NCBI RefSeq assembly: GCF_004295795.1 | Contig: NZ_SEBR01000027.1 | Coordinates: 1-64,000 of the forward strand | Direction of reading: 5' to 3' | Length of the DNA: 64,000 nucleotides | Source of the DNA: Flavobacterium sp. | GTDB lineage: Bacteria > Bacteroidota > Bacteroidia > Flavobacteriales > Flavobacteriaceae | Shown: one piece after another, positions 9,656-17,461 of the stretch | How positions within the stretch are numbered: the first letter of the stretch is position 1 | How the letters are laid out: each line of letters begins with the position of its first letter | Translations under genes and position numbers: made by a program | The notes under the pieces: generated by a model | Database searches by the model: none | Told to the model about the DNA's origin: nothing | Seen by the model: the letters and a program-made list of their open reading frames with translations, nothing else

Positions 9656-9715
9656 ACCGATTCATCGCATTTGAAAATGGCATTGTAGATTACTTTTGCC
9701 TATATGTGAATAAGT

Positions 9716-10096
9716 TTAGAGCCGCGATTTGAGTCGGTTGATATTCGTGTTTCTGTCGGATGAAAAAATCCTTTCGGACGTGTTGATGTGATCGAGCAGA
9801 AAAAGACTTTTGGAATACCATTTCCTTTCACCCGATTTATCGCCCAAAACCTCGAAAATCCTTGCCAGCGCCTCGATGTTTCCTGAGTCAAAAGCTTGGT
9901 TTTGCTCGATGGTTTCGATCAAGTCGGATTCGTTCATTTCGAGAATATCGTCGATTTTCAGTCCTTTTTCCGCCAATACGGATAGTACGGTTTCGACAGC
10001 ATCGTCGTAAGCCAGACCCGAAAGCGTCGCGAGCAATTTTGTCATGAATTTGGCCATTTCCTCGATTTGAGCGACGATGTAATCTTTGCGGAACAT
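9716..10096 (-). CDS. Small DUF6483-like protein
   Basis: This 126-residue protein starts at the ATG at 10096 (MFRKDYIVAQIEEMAKFMTKLL). The frame continues upstream to 10177, but that extension has no helical pattern. The sequence is predicted to be all-helical and acidic, with a possible repeat-like helix pair (NIEALARIFEVLGDKSGERKW). The opening resembles DUF6483 proteins of Firmicutes, whose function is unknown. No motif gives a reaction. It sits just upstream of trxB on the same strand, but trxB seems to have its own promoter. Confidence 0.6.
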   Translation of the reverse strand: MFRKDYIVAQIEEMAKFMTKLLATLSGLAYDDAVETVLSVLAEKGLKIDDILEMNESDLIETIEQNQAFDSGNIEALARIFEVLGDKSGERKWYSKSLFLLDHINTSERIFSSDRNTNINRLKSRL

Positions 10097-10205
10097 TTTG
10101 TACGGGTTTTTCGTCCGAAAAATAAGGATTTCCGGATTGGGAAAATCAGAAGCTAAATTTGGAACCGAACTCTCCAAAAATCAAGATACTTCCGTCGAAA
10201 CCCGA

Positions 10206-10345
10206 TTGCAGCCCGGATGCAAGCGGTTAGCCTTTCGCTAGAAACGACTTTGGTTTTGTTCGCCAGACAAAGCGACCAGCGGAAGCTCTTATCTGGCGCT
10301 ACAAAACCCGGCGTTTTGGCGAAAGCTAAAAGCGGGTCAGCCGGA
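10206..10345 (+). repeat. Dispersed hairpin repeat, copy 2
   Basis: The core AGCGACCAGCGGAAGCTC is at 10271-10288, between CGCCAGACAA (10261-10270) and TTATCTGGCG (10289-10298), which pair almost perfectly. AGCCCGGATGCAAGCGGTTAG precedes it. The copy lies between the divergent DUF6483-like gene and the his leader. Confidence 0.75.
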
Positions 10346-10418
10346 TTTGCTGCCCAAATCAGAACTGAAAAAAATCTAAAAATTTCACGAGATTTCGATA
10401 TTCCAAAAGAAATTCCGT

Positions 10419-10426
10419 TACATTTG
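10419..10426 (+). promoter_or_regulatory. Predicted -7 box TACATTTG of the his operon
   Basis: TACATTTG matches TAnnTTTG and sits 23 nt before the leader-peptide ATG at 10450, so transcription should begin around 10432 and cover the leader and terminator. No good TTG is seen about 19 nt upstream. Confidence 0.55.
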
Positions 10427-10449
10427 CCTCGATACACAACAAAAAATTT

Positions 10450-10506
10450 ATGCTTTTCAACAATTTGCATCATCATCATTTCTTTCCTGACTCGACCGAG
10501 GACTGA
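10450..10506 (+). CDS. hisL: Histidine operon leader peptide
   Basis: The 18-codon frame reads MLFNNLHHHHFFPDSTED and stops at TGA 10504-10506. Four consecutive CAT codons occupy 10468-10479. Next come a terminator hairpin at 10535-10566 and hisG at 10607. A run of His codons in a short translated leader ahead of a terminator and the his genes is the classical attenuator layout: ribosome stalling for lack of charged tRNA-His should prevent terminator formation. I could not find an unambiguous antiterminator strand. The peptide itself probably has no function after translation. Confidence 0.85.
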   Translation: MLFNNLHHHHFFPDSTED

Positions 10507-10534
10507 GTGATTTGTGCATTTCCATAATTTCCAG

Positions 10535-10566
10535 AACCCGTTTGAGTAAAATCAGACGGGTTTTTT
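10535..10566 (+). terminator. his attenuator terminator
   Basis: AACCCGTTTGA pairs with TCAGACGGGTT (11 positions, one G-T wobble) around a GTAAAA loop, followed by six T. It sits 28 nt after the leader stop codon and 41 nt before hisG, as expected for an attenuator rather than the end of a transcription unit. Confidence 0.85.
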
Positions 10567-10606
10567 GTTGCCTTCTCATTTTGCTCAAGCACATCCAAAA
10601 ATTGAC

Positions 10607-11464
10607 ATGAGTAAATTGAAACTGGCCATCCAAAAAAACGGCCGATTGAGTGAGAAAAGCCTGGCGTTGCTCGACCAGTGCGGCATTCGGCTATCCAATG
10701 GCGATAGAAAACTCAAGACGGTCTCGTCGAATTTCCCTATCGAGATCTTGTTTTTGAGGGACGACGACATTCCGCAATATGTGGAGCAAGGCGTGGCCGA
10801 CATCGGAATCCTTGGTGAGAACGAAGTCGTCGAAAAATCGCGTAAAGTGCAATGCGTCAAAAAGTTGGGTTTCGCCAACTGCAGACTTTCGCTCGCCATT
10901 CCAAAAGATGAAAATTACCTTGGACTTTCTTTTTTCAAAGGCAGGAAAATCGCTACGAGTTATCCCAAAATCCTTGAGGATTTCCTCTCAAACAAAGGAA
11001 TTTCAGCCGAAATTGAGCCTATTGGCGGAAGTGTGGAAATCGCTCCGGCGATCGGTTTGGCCGACGGGATTTTCGACATCGTAAGCACGGGAAGCACACT
11101 CCAGATAAACGGACTCAAAGAGGTCGAAACCGTGATGAACAGTGAAGCCGTGCTGATTTCGAATGCGAATTTATCGAATGAAAAACAGCAAATCCTGCAA
11201 CAGCTTTTGTTCCGTATCCAGTCTGTGCAAAATGCCGCCGCCAACAAATACATCCTGTTGAACGCCCCGAATTCCTCTCTTGATGCGATCTCGAATCTAT
11301 TGCCCGGAATGAAAAGCCCGACCATTTTGCCGTTGGCCGAAGCCGGTTGGAGCTCGATGCATTCGGTCGTGCGCGAAGACGATTTTTGGGACATCGTGGC
11401 CAAACTCAAAGCCCTCGGAGCCGAGGGAATCCTGATTACGAACATCGAAAAAATGGTGTTATGA
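10607..11464 (+). CDS. hisG: ATP phosphoribosyltransferase
   Basis: The enzyme catalyses the first step of histidine synthesis, joining ATP and PRPP. The product has 285 residues, the long form with a C-terminal regulatory domain, so it should be feedback-inhibited by histidine and not need HisZ. The start at 10607 gives MSKLKLAIQKNGRLSEKS, the family N-terminus. The PRPP-binding region includes DGIFDIVSTGSTL. The stop overlaps the hisD start (ATGA), indicating translational coupling. Confidence 0.96.
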   Translation: MSKLKLAIQKNGRLSEKSLALLDQCGIRLSNGDRKLKTVSSNFPIEILFLRDDDIPQYVEQGVADIGILGENEVVEKSRKVQCVKKLGFANCRLSLAIPKDENYLGLSFFKGRKIATSYPKILEDFLSNKGISAEIEPIGGSVEIAPAIGLADGIFDIVSTGSTLQINGLKEVETVMNSEAVLISNANLSNEKQQILQQLLFRIQSVQNAAANKYILLNAPNSSLDAISNLLPGMKSPTILPLAEAGWSSMHSVVREDDFWDIVAKLKALGAEGILITNIEKMVL

Positions 11465-12747
11465 AGACGACAAAATATCCGGAAAAACGAGATTGGGCAG
11501 CGCTTTGCGAGCGTCCGAAACTGGCCAAAGCCGACCTCGACTCGCTCGTTGCCCAAATCTTCGAAGACGTTGCCCGAAACGGTGACGATGCGGTTTTGAA
11601 ATACAGTTCGTTGTTCGATGGAAGCAATTCCGATTTGGAAATTTCGATGGAAAAAGTGGCCGAAAGCGGCGATTTTCTGTCGGACGAACTCAAAGCTGCC
11701 CTCAAACTGGCCAAGTCGAACATCACCAAATTCCACGCTTCCCAGAAAGAATCGGTTCAGGTTCTAGAAACGGTTGCAGGCGTGCAATGTTGGCGGGAAA
11801 ATCGCGCGATCGGACGCATCGGGATTTATATTCCTGGCGGTTCGGCTCCTTTGTTCTCAACGGTTCTGATGCTCGCGATTCCGGCGAAATTGGCGGGTTG
11901 CAAAGAAATTGTGCTGTGCTCGCCACCGAACAAAAACGGCGAAATCGCACCCGAAATTCTGTACGCGGCCAAAGTCACGGGTGTCACGAAAGTCTTCGCT
12001 GTCGGCGGAATCCAGGCAATCGCGGCACTTTCCGTCGGAACAAAAGCGATCGAAAAAGTCGACAAGATTTTTGGCCCCGGAAACCAGTACGTGACCGCGG
12101 CCAAACAATTCGCTTTCCTCAACGGAACCGCAATCGATTTGCCGGCCGGGCCAAGTGAGGTTTTGGTGATTGCAGATGCGACATCGAATCCTGAATTTGT
12201 CGCAGCCGATTTGCTGTCACAAGCCGAACACGGAAGCGACAGCCAGGTGATCTTGCTTTCGGACGACATGTCGGTACTTGAAAGAACGATGGCCGAAATC
12301 GACAAGCAGTTGGAAGTTTTGCCAAGGCTCGAAATTGCGAGGTCAGCTTTGGAAAACAGTCGCGCGATTTTACTTGAAAGCCTTGACGAATGTATCGATT
12401 TCAGCAATTTTTATGCGCCCGAACACTTGATTATCGCTTCTGAAAACGCCGATGCTTATGTCGAAAAAATCGAATGCGCGGGCTCGGTTTTTCTTGGGAA
12501 TCTGAGCTGTGAATCGGCCGGAGATTATGCCAGCGGCACCAATCACACCTTGCCAACGAACGGTTATGCCAAAAGCTACAGCGGCGTTTCGCGGGACAGT
12601 TTCGTCAAAAAAATCACGTTTCAGAAAATCTCCGAAACCGGACTTCGAAATATCGGACGCGCGATCGAGATCATGGCCGAAGCCGAACAATTGCTCGCCC
12701 ACAAAAACGCGGTTTCCATACGACTAAAAACACTTGAAAATGTTTGA
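11461..12747 (+). CDS. hisD: Histidinol dehydrogenase
   Basis: The 428-residue enzyme performs the last two oxidations, L-histidinol to L-histidine, using NAD and zinc. Family blocks include GRIGIYIPGG, the FGPGNQYV stretch, LPAGPSEVLVIAD, AEHGSDSQ and the catalytic Glu-His of FYAPEHL. The start ATG at 11461 overlaps the hisG stop. An upstream in-frame extension to 11347 lies inside hisG and is excluded. Confidence 0.96.
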   Translation: MKTTKYPEKRDWAALCERPKLAKADLDSLVAQIFEDVARNGDDAVLKYSSLFDGSNSDLEISMEKVAESGDFLSDELKAALKLAKSNITKFHASQKESVQVLETVAGVQCWRENRAIGRIGIYIPGGSAPLFSTVLMLAIPAKLAGCKEIVLCSPPNKNGEIAPEILYAAKVTGVTKVFAVGGIQAIAALSVGTKAIEKVDKIFGPGNQYVTAAKQFAFLNGTAIDLPAGPSEVLVIADATSNPEFVAADLLSQAEHGSDSQVILLSDDMSVLERTMAEIDKQLEVLPRLEIARSALENSRAILLESLDECIDFSNFYAPEHLIIASENADAYVEKIECAGSVFLGNLSCESAGDYASGTNHTLPTNGYAKSYSGVSRDSFVKKITFQKISETGLRNIGRAIEIMAEAEQLLAHKNAVSIRLKTLENV

Positions 12748-13765
12748 TCTGACAACACTTATCCGTCCGAATATCGCGGCTTTGCAACCCTATTCGAGTG
12801 CCCGGGACGAATTTTCGGGAAAGGCTGAAATCTATCTCGACGCCAACGAAAATCCGTTTGGGCAATGGAACCGCTATCCTGATCCGACGCAGTTTTCGCT
12901 CAAAAAGAAACTGTCCGAAGTCAAGAAAATTCCAATGGAAAATATCTTTATCGGAAACGGAAGCGACGAAATCATAGACTTGCTTCTACGCGTTTTCTGC
13001 GAACCTAAAAAAGACAAAATCCTAACGTTCATGCCAACTTACGGCATGTATTCGGTTTGCGCGGCCTTGAACGACGTCACTCTTTTGGAAGTCGCTTTGG
13101 ACGAAAATTTCCAGATTGACGAAAAACGGCTCAATTCGATTTTATCCGATGAAAACCTGAAAGCGATTTTCCTGTGTTCGCCAAACAATCCGACGGGAAA
13201 CACTTTGGACAGAATCGACAAAATCCTCGAAAATTTCAACGGAATCGTGGTCGTGGACGAAGCTTACATCGACTTTTCCGACAGCGAATCCTTACTCGCG
13301 AAACTCGAAAAATATCCGAATCTCGTCATTTTGCAAACCTTGAGCAAAGCTTGGGGATTGGCCGCGGCGCGAATCGGGATCGGGTTTGCGAGTGCCGAAA
13401 TCGTGCAAGTCCTGGATCGCGTCAAACCGCCATACAACGTAAGCCAACTCAATCAAGACGCGGCCATTTCGGCTTTGGACGATGTCGCGACTTTCGAGAA
13501 TCGGCTCAAGACCTTGATCGTGCAAAGGTTTTGGCTGATTTCCGAACTCGAAAAACTCCAGATCGTAAAGAAGGTTTATCCGACGCAAGCCAATTTTGTG
13601 CTGGCCGAATTTACCGATGCGGATTTGGTGTACGAAAATCTTCTAGCTGACGGAATAATCGTGAGGAACCGCAATTCCGTAGTAAAAAATTGCCTTCGGA
13701 TTTCTGTCGGAACGCCAACCGAAAACCAACTTCTGATCGCCAAACTCCAACAACTCAAACCATGA
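12740..13765 (+). CDS. hisC: Histidinol-phosphate aminotransferase
   Basis: This is a PLP-dependent fold-type I aminotransferase (341 residues) acting on imidazole acetol phosphate. It shows LDANENPFGQWNRYPDPTQ at the N-terminus, FIGNGSDEIID, CSPNNPTGN, VVDEAYIDFS and the PLP-lysine motif LSKAWGLAAARIG. The ATG at 12740 is preferred over a TTG two codons earlier. It overlaps the end of hisD by 8 nt. Confidence 0.95.
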   Translation: MFDLTTLIRPNIAALQPYSSARDEFSGKAEIYLDANENPFGQWNRYPDPTQFSLKKKLSEVKKIPMENIFIGNGSDEIIDLLLRVFCEPKKDKILTFMPTYGMYSVCAALNDVTLLEVALDENFQIDEKRLNSILSDENLKAIFLCSPNNPTGNTLDRIDKILENFNGIVVVDEAYIDFSDSESLLAKLEKYPNLVILQTLSKAWGLAAARIGIGFASAEIVQVLDRVKPPYNVSQLNQDAAISALDDVATFENRLKTLIVQRFWLISELEKLQIVKKVYPTQANFVLAEFTDADLVYENLLADGIIVRNRNSVVKNCLRISVGTPTENQLLIAKLQQLKP

Positions 13766-14850
13766 AAAAAGCATTGTTCATAGACCGCGACGGCACGTTG
13801 ATCGTCGAGCCGCAACCGAGCCAACAGGTCGACAGCCTTGAAAAGCTCGAATTTTTCCCGACGGTATTTTCGGGTTTGTCGCGGATCGCTTCGGAACTCG
13901 ATTACGAACTCGTGATTGTCACGAACCAGGACGGTTTGGGCACGAATTCGTTTCCTGAAGCCGATTTTTGGCCCGCACAAAACAAAATGCTGGCAACTTT
14001 TGCGGGCGAAGGCATCGTGTTTTCAGACATTTTGATCGACAAAAGTTTTGAACTGGATCAAAAAGACACGCGAAAACCGCGACTTGGTTTGTTGCAAAAA
14101 TATGTTCACGGCAATTTCGATCTGGTGAATTCGTTTGTAATCGGCGATCGTTTGACCGATGTGCAATTGGCGAAAAATCTCGGTTGTCAGGCGATTTTCA
14201 TCGGAAGAGAAAATTCAGATGCCGTTTTGGCGACAAGCGATTGGAACGCTATTTTCCGGTTTTTGAAAGCGCGTCCGAGAACGTCAGAAGTCGTTCGGAA
14301 AACCAATGAAACCGACATTTCGGTCAAACTCAATCTCGACGGAAACGGCAAAAGCGCGATCGCGACCGGCATCGGATTTTTCGATCACATGCTCGAACAA
14401 CTCGCCAAACACGGCAATCTCGACCTCGAAATTCGCGTAAATGGCGATCTCGAAATCGACGGACACCATACGATCGAAGACACGGCTTTGGCACTTGGAG
14501 CCGCGTTCTCAAAAGCGCTCGCTTCCAAAAAAGGCATCGAACGCTACGGTTTTTTACTGCCGATGGACGATTGTCTGGCTCAAGTCGCGCTCGATTTCGG
14601 TGGACGGCCATGGCTGGTTTGGGACGTGACCTTTAAACGCGAAAAAATTGGGGAATTTCCTACCGAAATGTTCTTCCACTTCTTCAAATCGTTTGCCGAC
14701 GCGGCTTCTTGCAACCTCAACATTTCGGCTTCGGGCGAGAACGAACACCACAAGATCGAGGCGATTTTCAAGGCATTTGCCAAGTCGGTAAAAATGGCCG
14801 TCGCGAGAAACGAGTCGAACGGAATTCCAAGCACAAAAGGCATTTTATGA
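13762..14850 (+). CDS. hisB: Bifunctional histidinol-phosphatase / IGP dehydratase
   Basis: The 362-residue protein joins an N-terminal HAD phosphatase (FIDRDGTLI, Asp8 and Asp10; GDRLTDVQLAKNLG) to a C-terminal imidazoleglycerol-phosphate dehydratase (FFDHMLEQLAKHG, DGHHTIEDTALALG, and a late FHFFKSFADAA). It performs two non-consecutive steps of the pathway. The Cys/His zinc loop of the E. coli HAD domain is replaced by IDKSFELDQKDTRKP, with no Cys or His. The start overlaps the hisC stop. Confidence 0.95.
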   Translation: MKKALFIDRDGTLIVEPQPSQQVDSLEKLEFFPTVFSGLSRIASELDYELVIVTNQDGLGTNSFPEADFWPAQNKMLATFAGEGIVFSDILIDKSFELDQKDTRKPRLGLLQKYVHGNFDLVNSFVIGDRLTDVQLAKNLGCQAIFIGRENSDAVLATSDWNAIFRFLKARPRTSEVVRKTNETDISVKLNLDGNGKSAIATGIGFFDHMLEQLAKHGNLDLEIRVNGDLEIDGHHTIEDTALALGAAFSKALASKKGIERYGFLLPMDDCLAQVALDFGGRPWLVWDVTFKREKIGEFPTEMFFHFFKSFADAASCNLNISASGENEHHKIEAIFKAFAKSVKMAVARNESNGIPSTKGIL

Positions 14851-15425
14851 TAGCGATAATCGATTACAAGGCAGGAAATACGGGCTCGGTCGGGTTTGCG
14901 CTCGAGCGTTTGGGCTTTGATTTCAGGATAACTTCGGATCATGGGGAATTGCTCGAGGCCGACAAGGTGATTTTTCCGGGCGTCGGATCGGCGGGAGAGG
15001 CTATGCAACGGCTTCGCGATTCGGGTTTGGACGAAATCCTTCCGAAACTCACGCAACCCGTGCTTGGCATTTGCCTCGGAATGCAGCTTATGTGCAGGCA
15101 TTCTCAAGAAGACGACACTTTCGGACTCGGGATTTTTGACGTGGACGTGAAGCGATTCCCAGACAAGCTGCGAGTGCCGCATACGGGTTGGAACGACGTC
15201 GCATTTGAGAATTTGTCGGCATTTGAAAACCTTGAAAAACAGCCCGATCTTTACTTTGTCCACAGTTATTTCGTGCCGATAAATGCTTACACGACGGCCG
15301 TTTGCGACTACGGCATCCGATTTAGCGCCGGTCTCAAAAAGGACAACTTTCACGCATTTCAGTTTCATCCCGAAAAATCGGGTAAAACAGGAGCGAAATT
15401 ACTCAAAAACTTCCTCGAATCATGA
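14847..15425 (+). CDS. hisH: Imidazole glycerol phosphate synthase, glutaminase subunit
   Basis: This class I glutamine amidotransferase (192 residues) supplies ammonia to HisF. The catalytic Cys is in VLGICLGMQLM and the His/Glu pair in FHPEKSGKTG. The N-terminus MIAIIDYKAGNTGSV is typical. The start at 14847 overlaps the hisB stop. Its partner hisF is two genes downstream. Confidence 0.96.
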   Translation: MIAIIDYKAGNTGSVGFALERLGFDFRITSDHGELLEADKVIFPGVGSAGEAMQRLRDSGLDEILPKLTQPVLGICLGMQLMCRHSQEDDTFGLGIFDVDVKRFPDKLRVPHTGWNDVAFENLSAFENLEKQPDLYFVHSYFVPINAYTTAVCDYGIRFSAGLKKDNFHAFQFHPEKSGKTGAKLLKNFLES

Positions 15426-16135
15426 AAATCATTCCAGCAATAGATATTTTGGACGGCAAATGCGTGCGACTTTCACAAGGCGATTACGGCAAGTCGAAAA
15501 CGTATTCCGAAAATCCCGTCGACATGGCCAAATCGTTTGAAGACGCGGGTTTGCGTTATCTGCATCTGGTCGATTTGGACGGAGCGAAAGCAAAATCGAT
15601 CGTGAATCACAAAACCTTGGAAGCGATTGCCAAAAGCACGACTCTCGAAATTGACTTCGGTGGCGGAATCAAATCGAGAAACGACCTGGAAACCGCGTTC
15701 AGCTCCGGAGCGAAAAAAATCACGATCGGAAGTTTGGCCGTGACTTCGCCCGAAATCGCAATCGAATGGATTCGTGAATTCGGAGCGCACAAAATCATCG
15801 TCGGAGCCGATTGCCGCGACCGCAAAATCGCGATCCAAGGCTGGCAACAACAATCTGGAACCGACATAATCGACTTTCTCCAGTTTTTCAAAACCGCCGG
15901 ACTGACGCAAACCATCTGTACCGACATCGCCAAAGACGGCATGTTACAAGGCCCGGCCGTCGAATTGTACCGCGAGATTCTGTCCCAGGTTGACATTGAA
16001 TTGATCGCGAGTGGCGGCATTTCTAAGCTGTCCGACATCGAGGATGTGAAAAACATCGGTTGTGCTGGAGTAATCGTCGGAAAAGCGATTTATGAAAACA
16101 GGATTTCCCTGAAACAACTATCGGATTATGCTTAA
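15422..16135 (+). CDS. hisA: ProFAR isomerase
   Basis: This is a TIM-barrel enzyme (237 residues) that opens the ribose ring of ProFAR. Residues IPAIDILDGKCVRL near the N-terminus contain the catalytic Asp, and TDIAKDGMLQGPAVELY carries the second catalytic Asp. The phosphate-binding loops read GGGIKS and SGGIS. It overlaps hisH by 4 nt and hisF by 8 nt. Confidence 0.96.
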   Translation: MKIIPAIDILDGKCVRLSQGDYGKSKTYSENPVDMAKSFEDAGLRYLHLVDLDGAKAKSIVNHKTLEAIAKSTTLEIDFGGGIKSRNDLETAFSSGAKKITIGSLAVTSPEIAIEWIREFGAHKIIVGADCRDRKIAIQGWQQQSGTDIIDFLQFFKTAGLTQTICTDIAKDGMLQGPAVELYREILSQVDIELIASGGISKLSDIEDVKNIGCAGVIVGKAIYENRISLKQLSDYA

Positions 16136-16880
16136 AAAACGGATCATTCCCTGTCTGGACATCAAAAACGGACGCGTCGTCAAAGGCGTGAATTTCGAGA
16201 AGCTGCGCGATGCCGGAAACGCCGTCGAACTCGCATCGGTTTACGCCGATCAAGGTGCGGACGAACTCGTGTTTCTCGACATTACGGCAACGCTCGAGAA
16301 TCGGAAGACGTTGGTCGGTTTGGTTCGGGAAGTGGCGCGCGCGATCGATATTCCGTTTACGGTTGGTGGTGGAATCTCTAGTATTCCAGATGCCGAAATC
16401 TTGCTCGAAGCCGGCGCCGACAAGGTTTCGGTGAATTCGTCGGCAATAGGAAATCCGGACTTGGTAGCTGAACTCGCATCCAAATTCGGAAACCAGGCAA
16501 TTGTCGTGGCGATCGACACAAAACCCGTGAACGACATCTGGCGAGTTTTCTCGAGAGGCGGCTCTTTCGCGACGAATCTCGAAACGATCGATTGGGCGAA
16601 AACCGTCGAAAAACTCGGCGCCGGCGAAATTTTGCTGACTTCGATGGCCAATGATGGCGCAAAACAAGGTTTTGCGATCGACATCACGAAAGCGGTTTGC
16701 GAGCATACGAACTTGCCGGTAATCGCTTCGGGCGGCGCAGGAAAAATGGACGATTTCGTGGACGTTTTTTCGAGAACGAACGCAACCGGCGCTTTAGCCG
16801 CGAGCATTTTCCACTTTGGAGAAATCGCTATTCCCGAACTCAAAACCTATCTGAAAACCAAAAAAATCCCAATGCGATGA
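16128..16880 (+). CDS. hisF: Imidazole glycerol phosphate synthase, cyclase subunit
   Basis: The TIM-barrel cyclase (250 residues) makes imidazole glycerol phosphate and AICAR using ammonia channelled from HisH. Motifs are IIPCLDIKNGRVVKGVNFE with the first catalytic Asp, FTVGGGISS, and LLTSMANDGAKQGF with the second. It starts inside the last codons of hisA. Confidence 0.96.
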   Translation: MLKKRIIPCLDIKNGRVVKGVNFEKLRDAGNAVELASVYADQGADELVFLDITATLENRKTLVGLVREVARAIDIPFTVGGGISSIPDAEILLEAGADKVSVNSSAIGNPDLVAELASKFGNQAIVVAIDTKPVNDIWRVFSRGGSFATNLETIDWAKTVEKLGAGEILLTSMANDGAKQGFAIDITKAVCEHTNLPVIASGGAGKMDDFVDVFSRTNATGALAASIFHFGEIAIPELKTYLKTKKIPMR

Positions 16881-17461
16881 TCGATTTCCAAAAAATGGGC
16901 GGACTCGTTCCTGCCGTGATACAAAATGCCGAGACCAAAACGGTCCTGATGGTAGGATTCATGAATGATGATGCTTATCGGGCCACCCAAAAATCTGGTA
17001 AAGTCACGTTCTTCTCGAGAACCAAAAACCGTTTGTGGACAAAAGGCGAAACGTCGGGCAATTTCCTCAATGTGGTCTCGATTGCCGTCGATTGCGACAA
17101 CGATTCGCTTTTGATTCAAGTGCTTCCGGCTGGGAACGTTTGTCATACAGGACGCGAGAATTGTTTCGGAACGGACGATTCCAAAGGCTTTCTGTACAAA
17201 CTCGAAAATTTGATTTCGCACAGGATCGAAAACGGGGACGAGAATTCTTACGTGCGGAAATTATCCGAAAAAGGCATCAACAAAATTGCCCAAAAAGTAG
17301 GCGAAGAAGCCGTAGAAGTCGTGATCGAGGCCAAAGACGACAACCTCGACCTGTTCCAAAACGAAGCCGCCGATCTCCTTTTCCATTTTCTGATTTTGCT
17401 CAAGGCGAAAAACACCAAACTGGAAGAAATCGAGCGAATTCTCGTGAATCGCAACAAGTGA
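16877..17461 (+). CDS. hisIE: Bifunctional PR-AMP cyclohydrolase / PR-ATP pyrophosphatase
   Basis: The 194-residue fusion performs steps two and three of the pathway. The HisI part (about 1-105) has LWTKGETSGNFLNV and Cys residues in DCDNDSLLIQ and GNVCHTGRENCFG for zinc. The HisE part has KGINKIAQKVGEEAVEVVIEA and NEAADLLFHFLI, the MazG-like Mg-binding pattern. The start at 16877 overlaps the hisF stop. The operon ends here, converging on a gene whose stop begins at 17462. Confidence 0.95.
   Translation: MIDFQKMGGLVPAVIQNAETKTVLMVGFMNDDAYRATQKSGKVTFFSRTKNRLWTKGETSGNFLNVVSIAVDCDNDSLLIQVLPAGNVCHTGRENCFGTDDSKGFLYKLENLISHRIENGDENSYVRKLSEKGINKIAQKVGEEAVEVVIEAKDDNLDLFQNEAADLLFHFLILLKAKNTKLEEIERILVNRNK

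Noticed and set aside
10217..10510. Open frame of 97 residues before hisG
   Set aside because: It overlaps a dispersed repeat and the his leader in another frame. The leader peptide with four His codons and the attenuator explain the region better.
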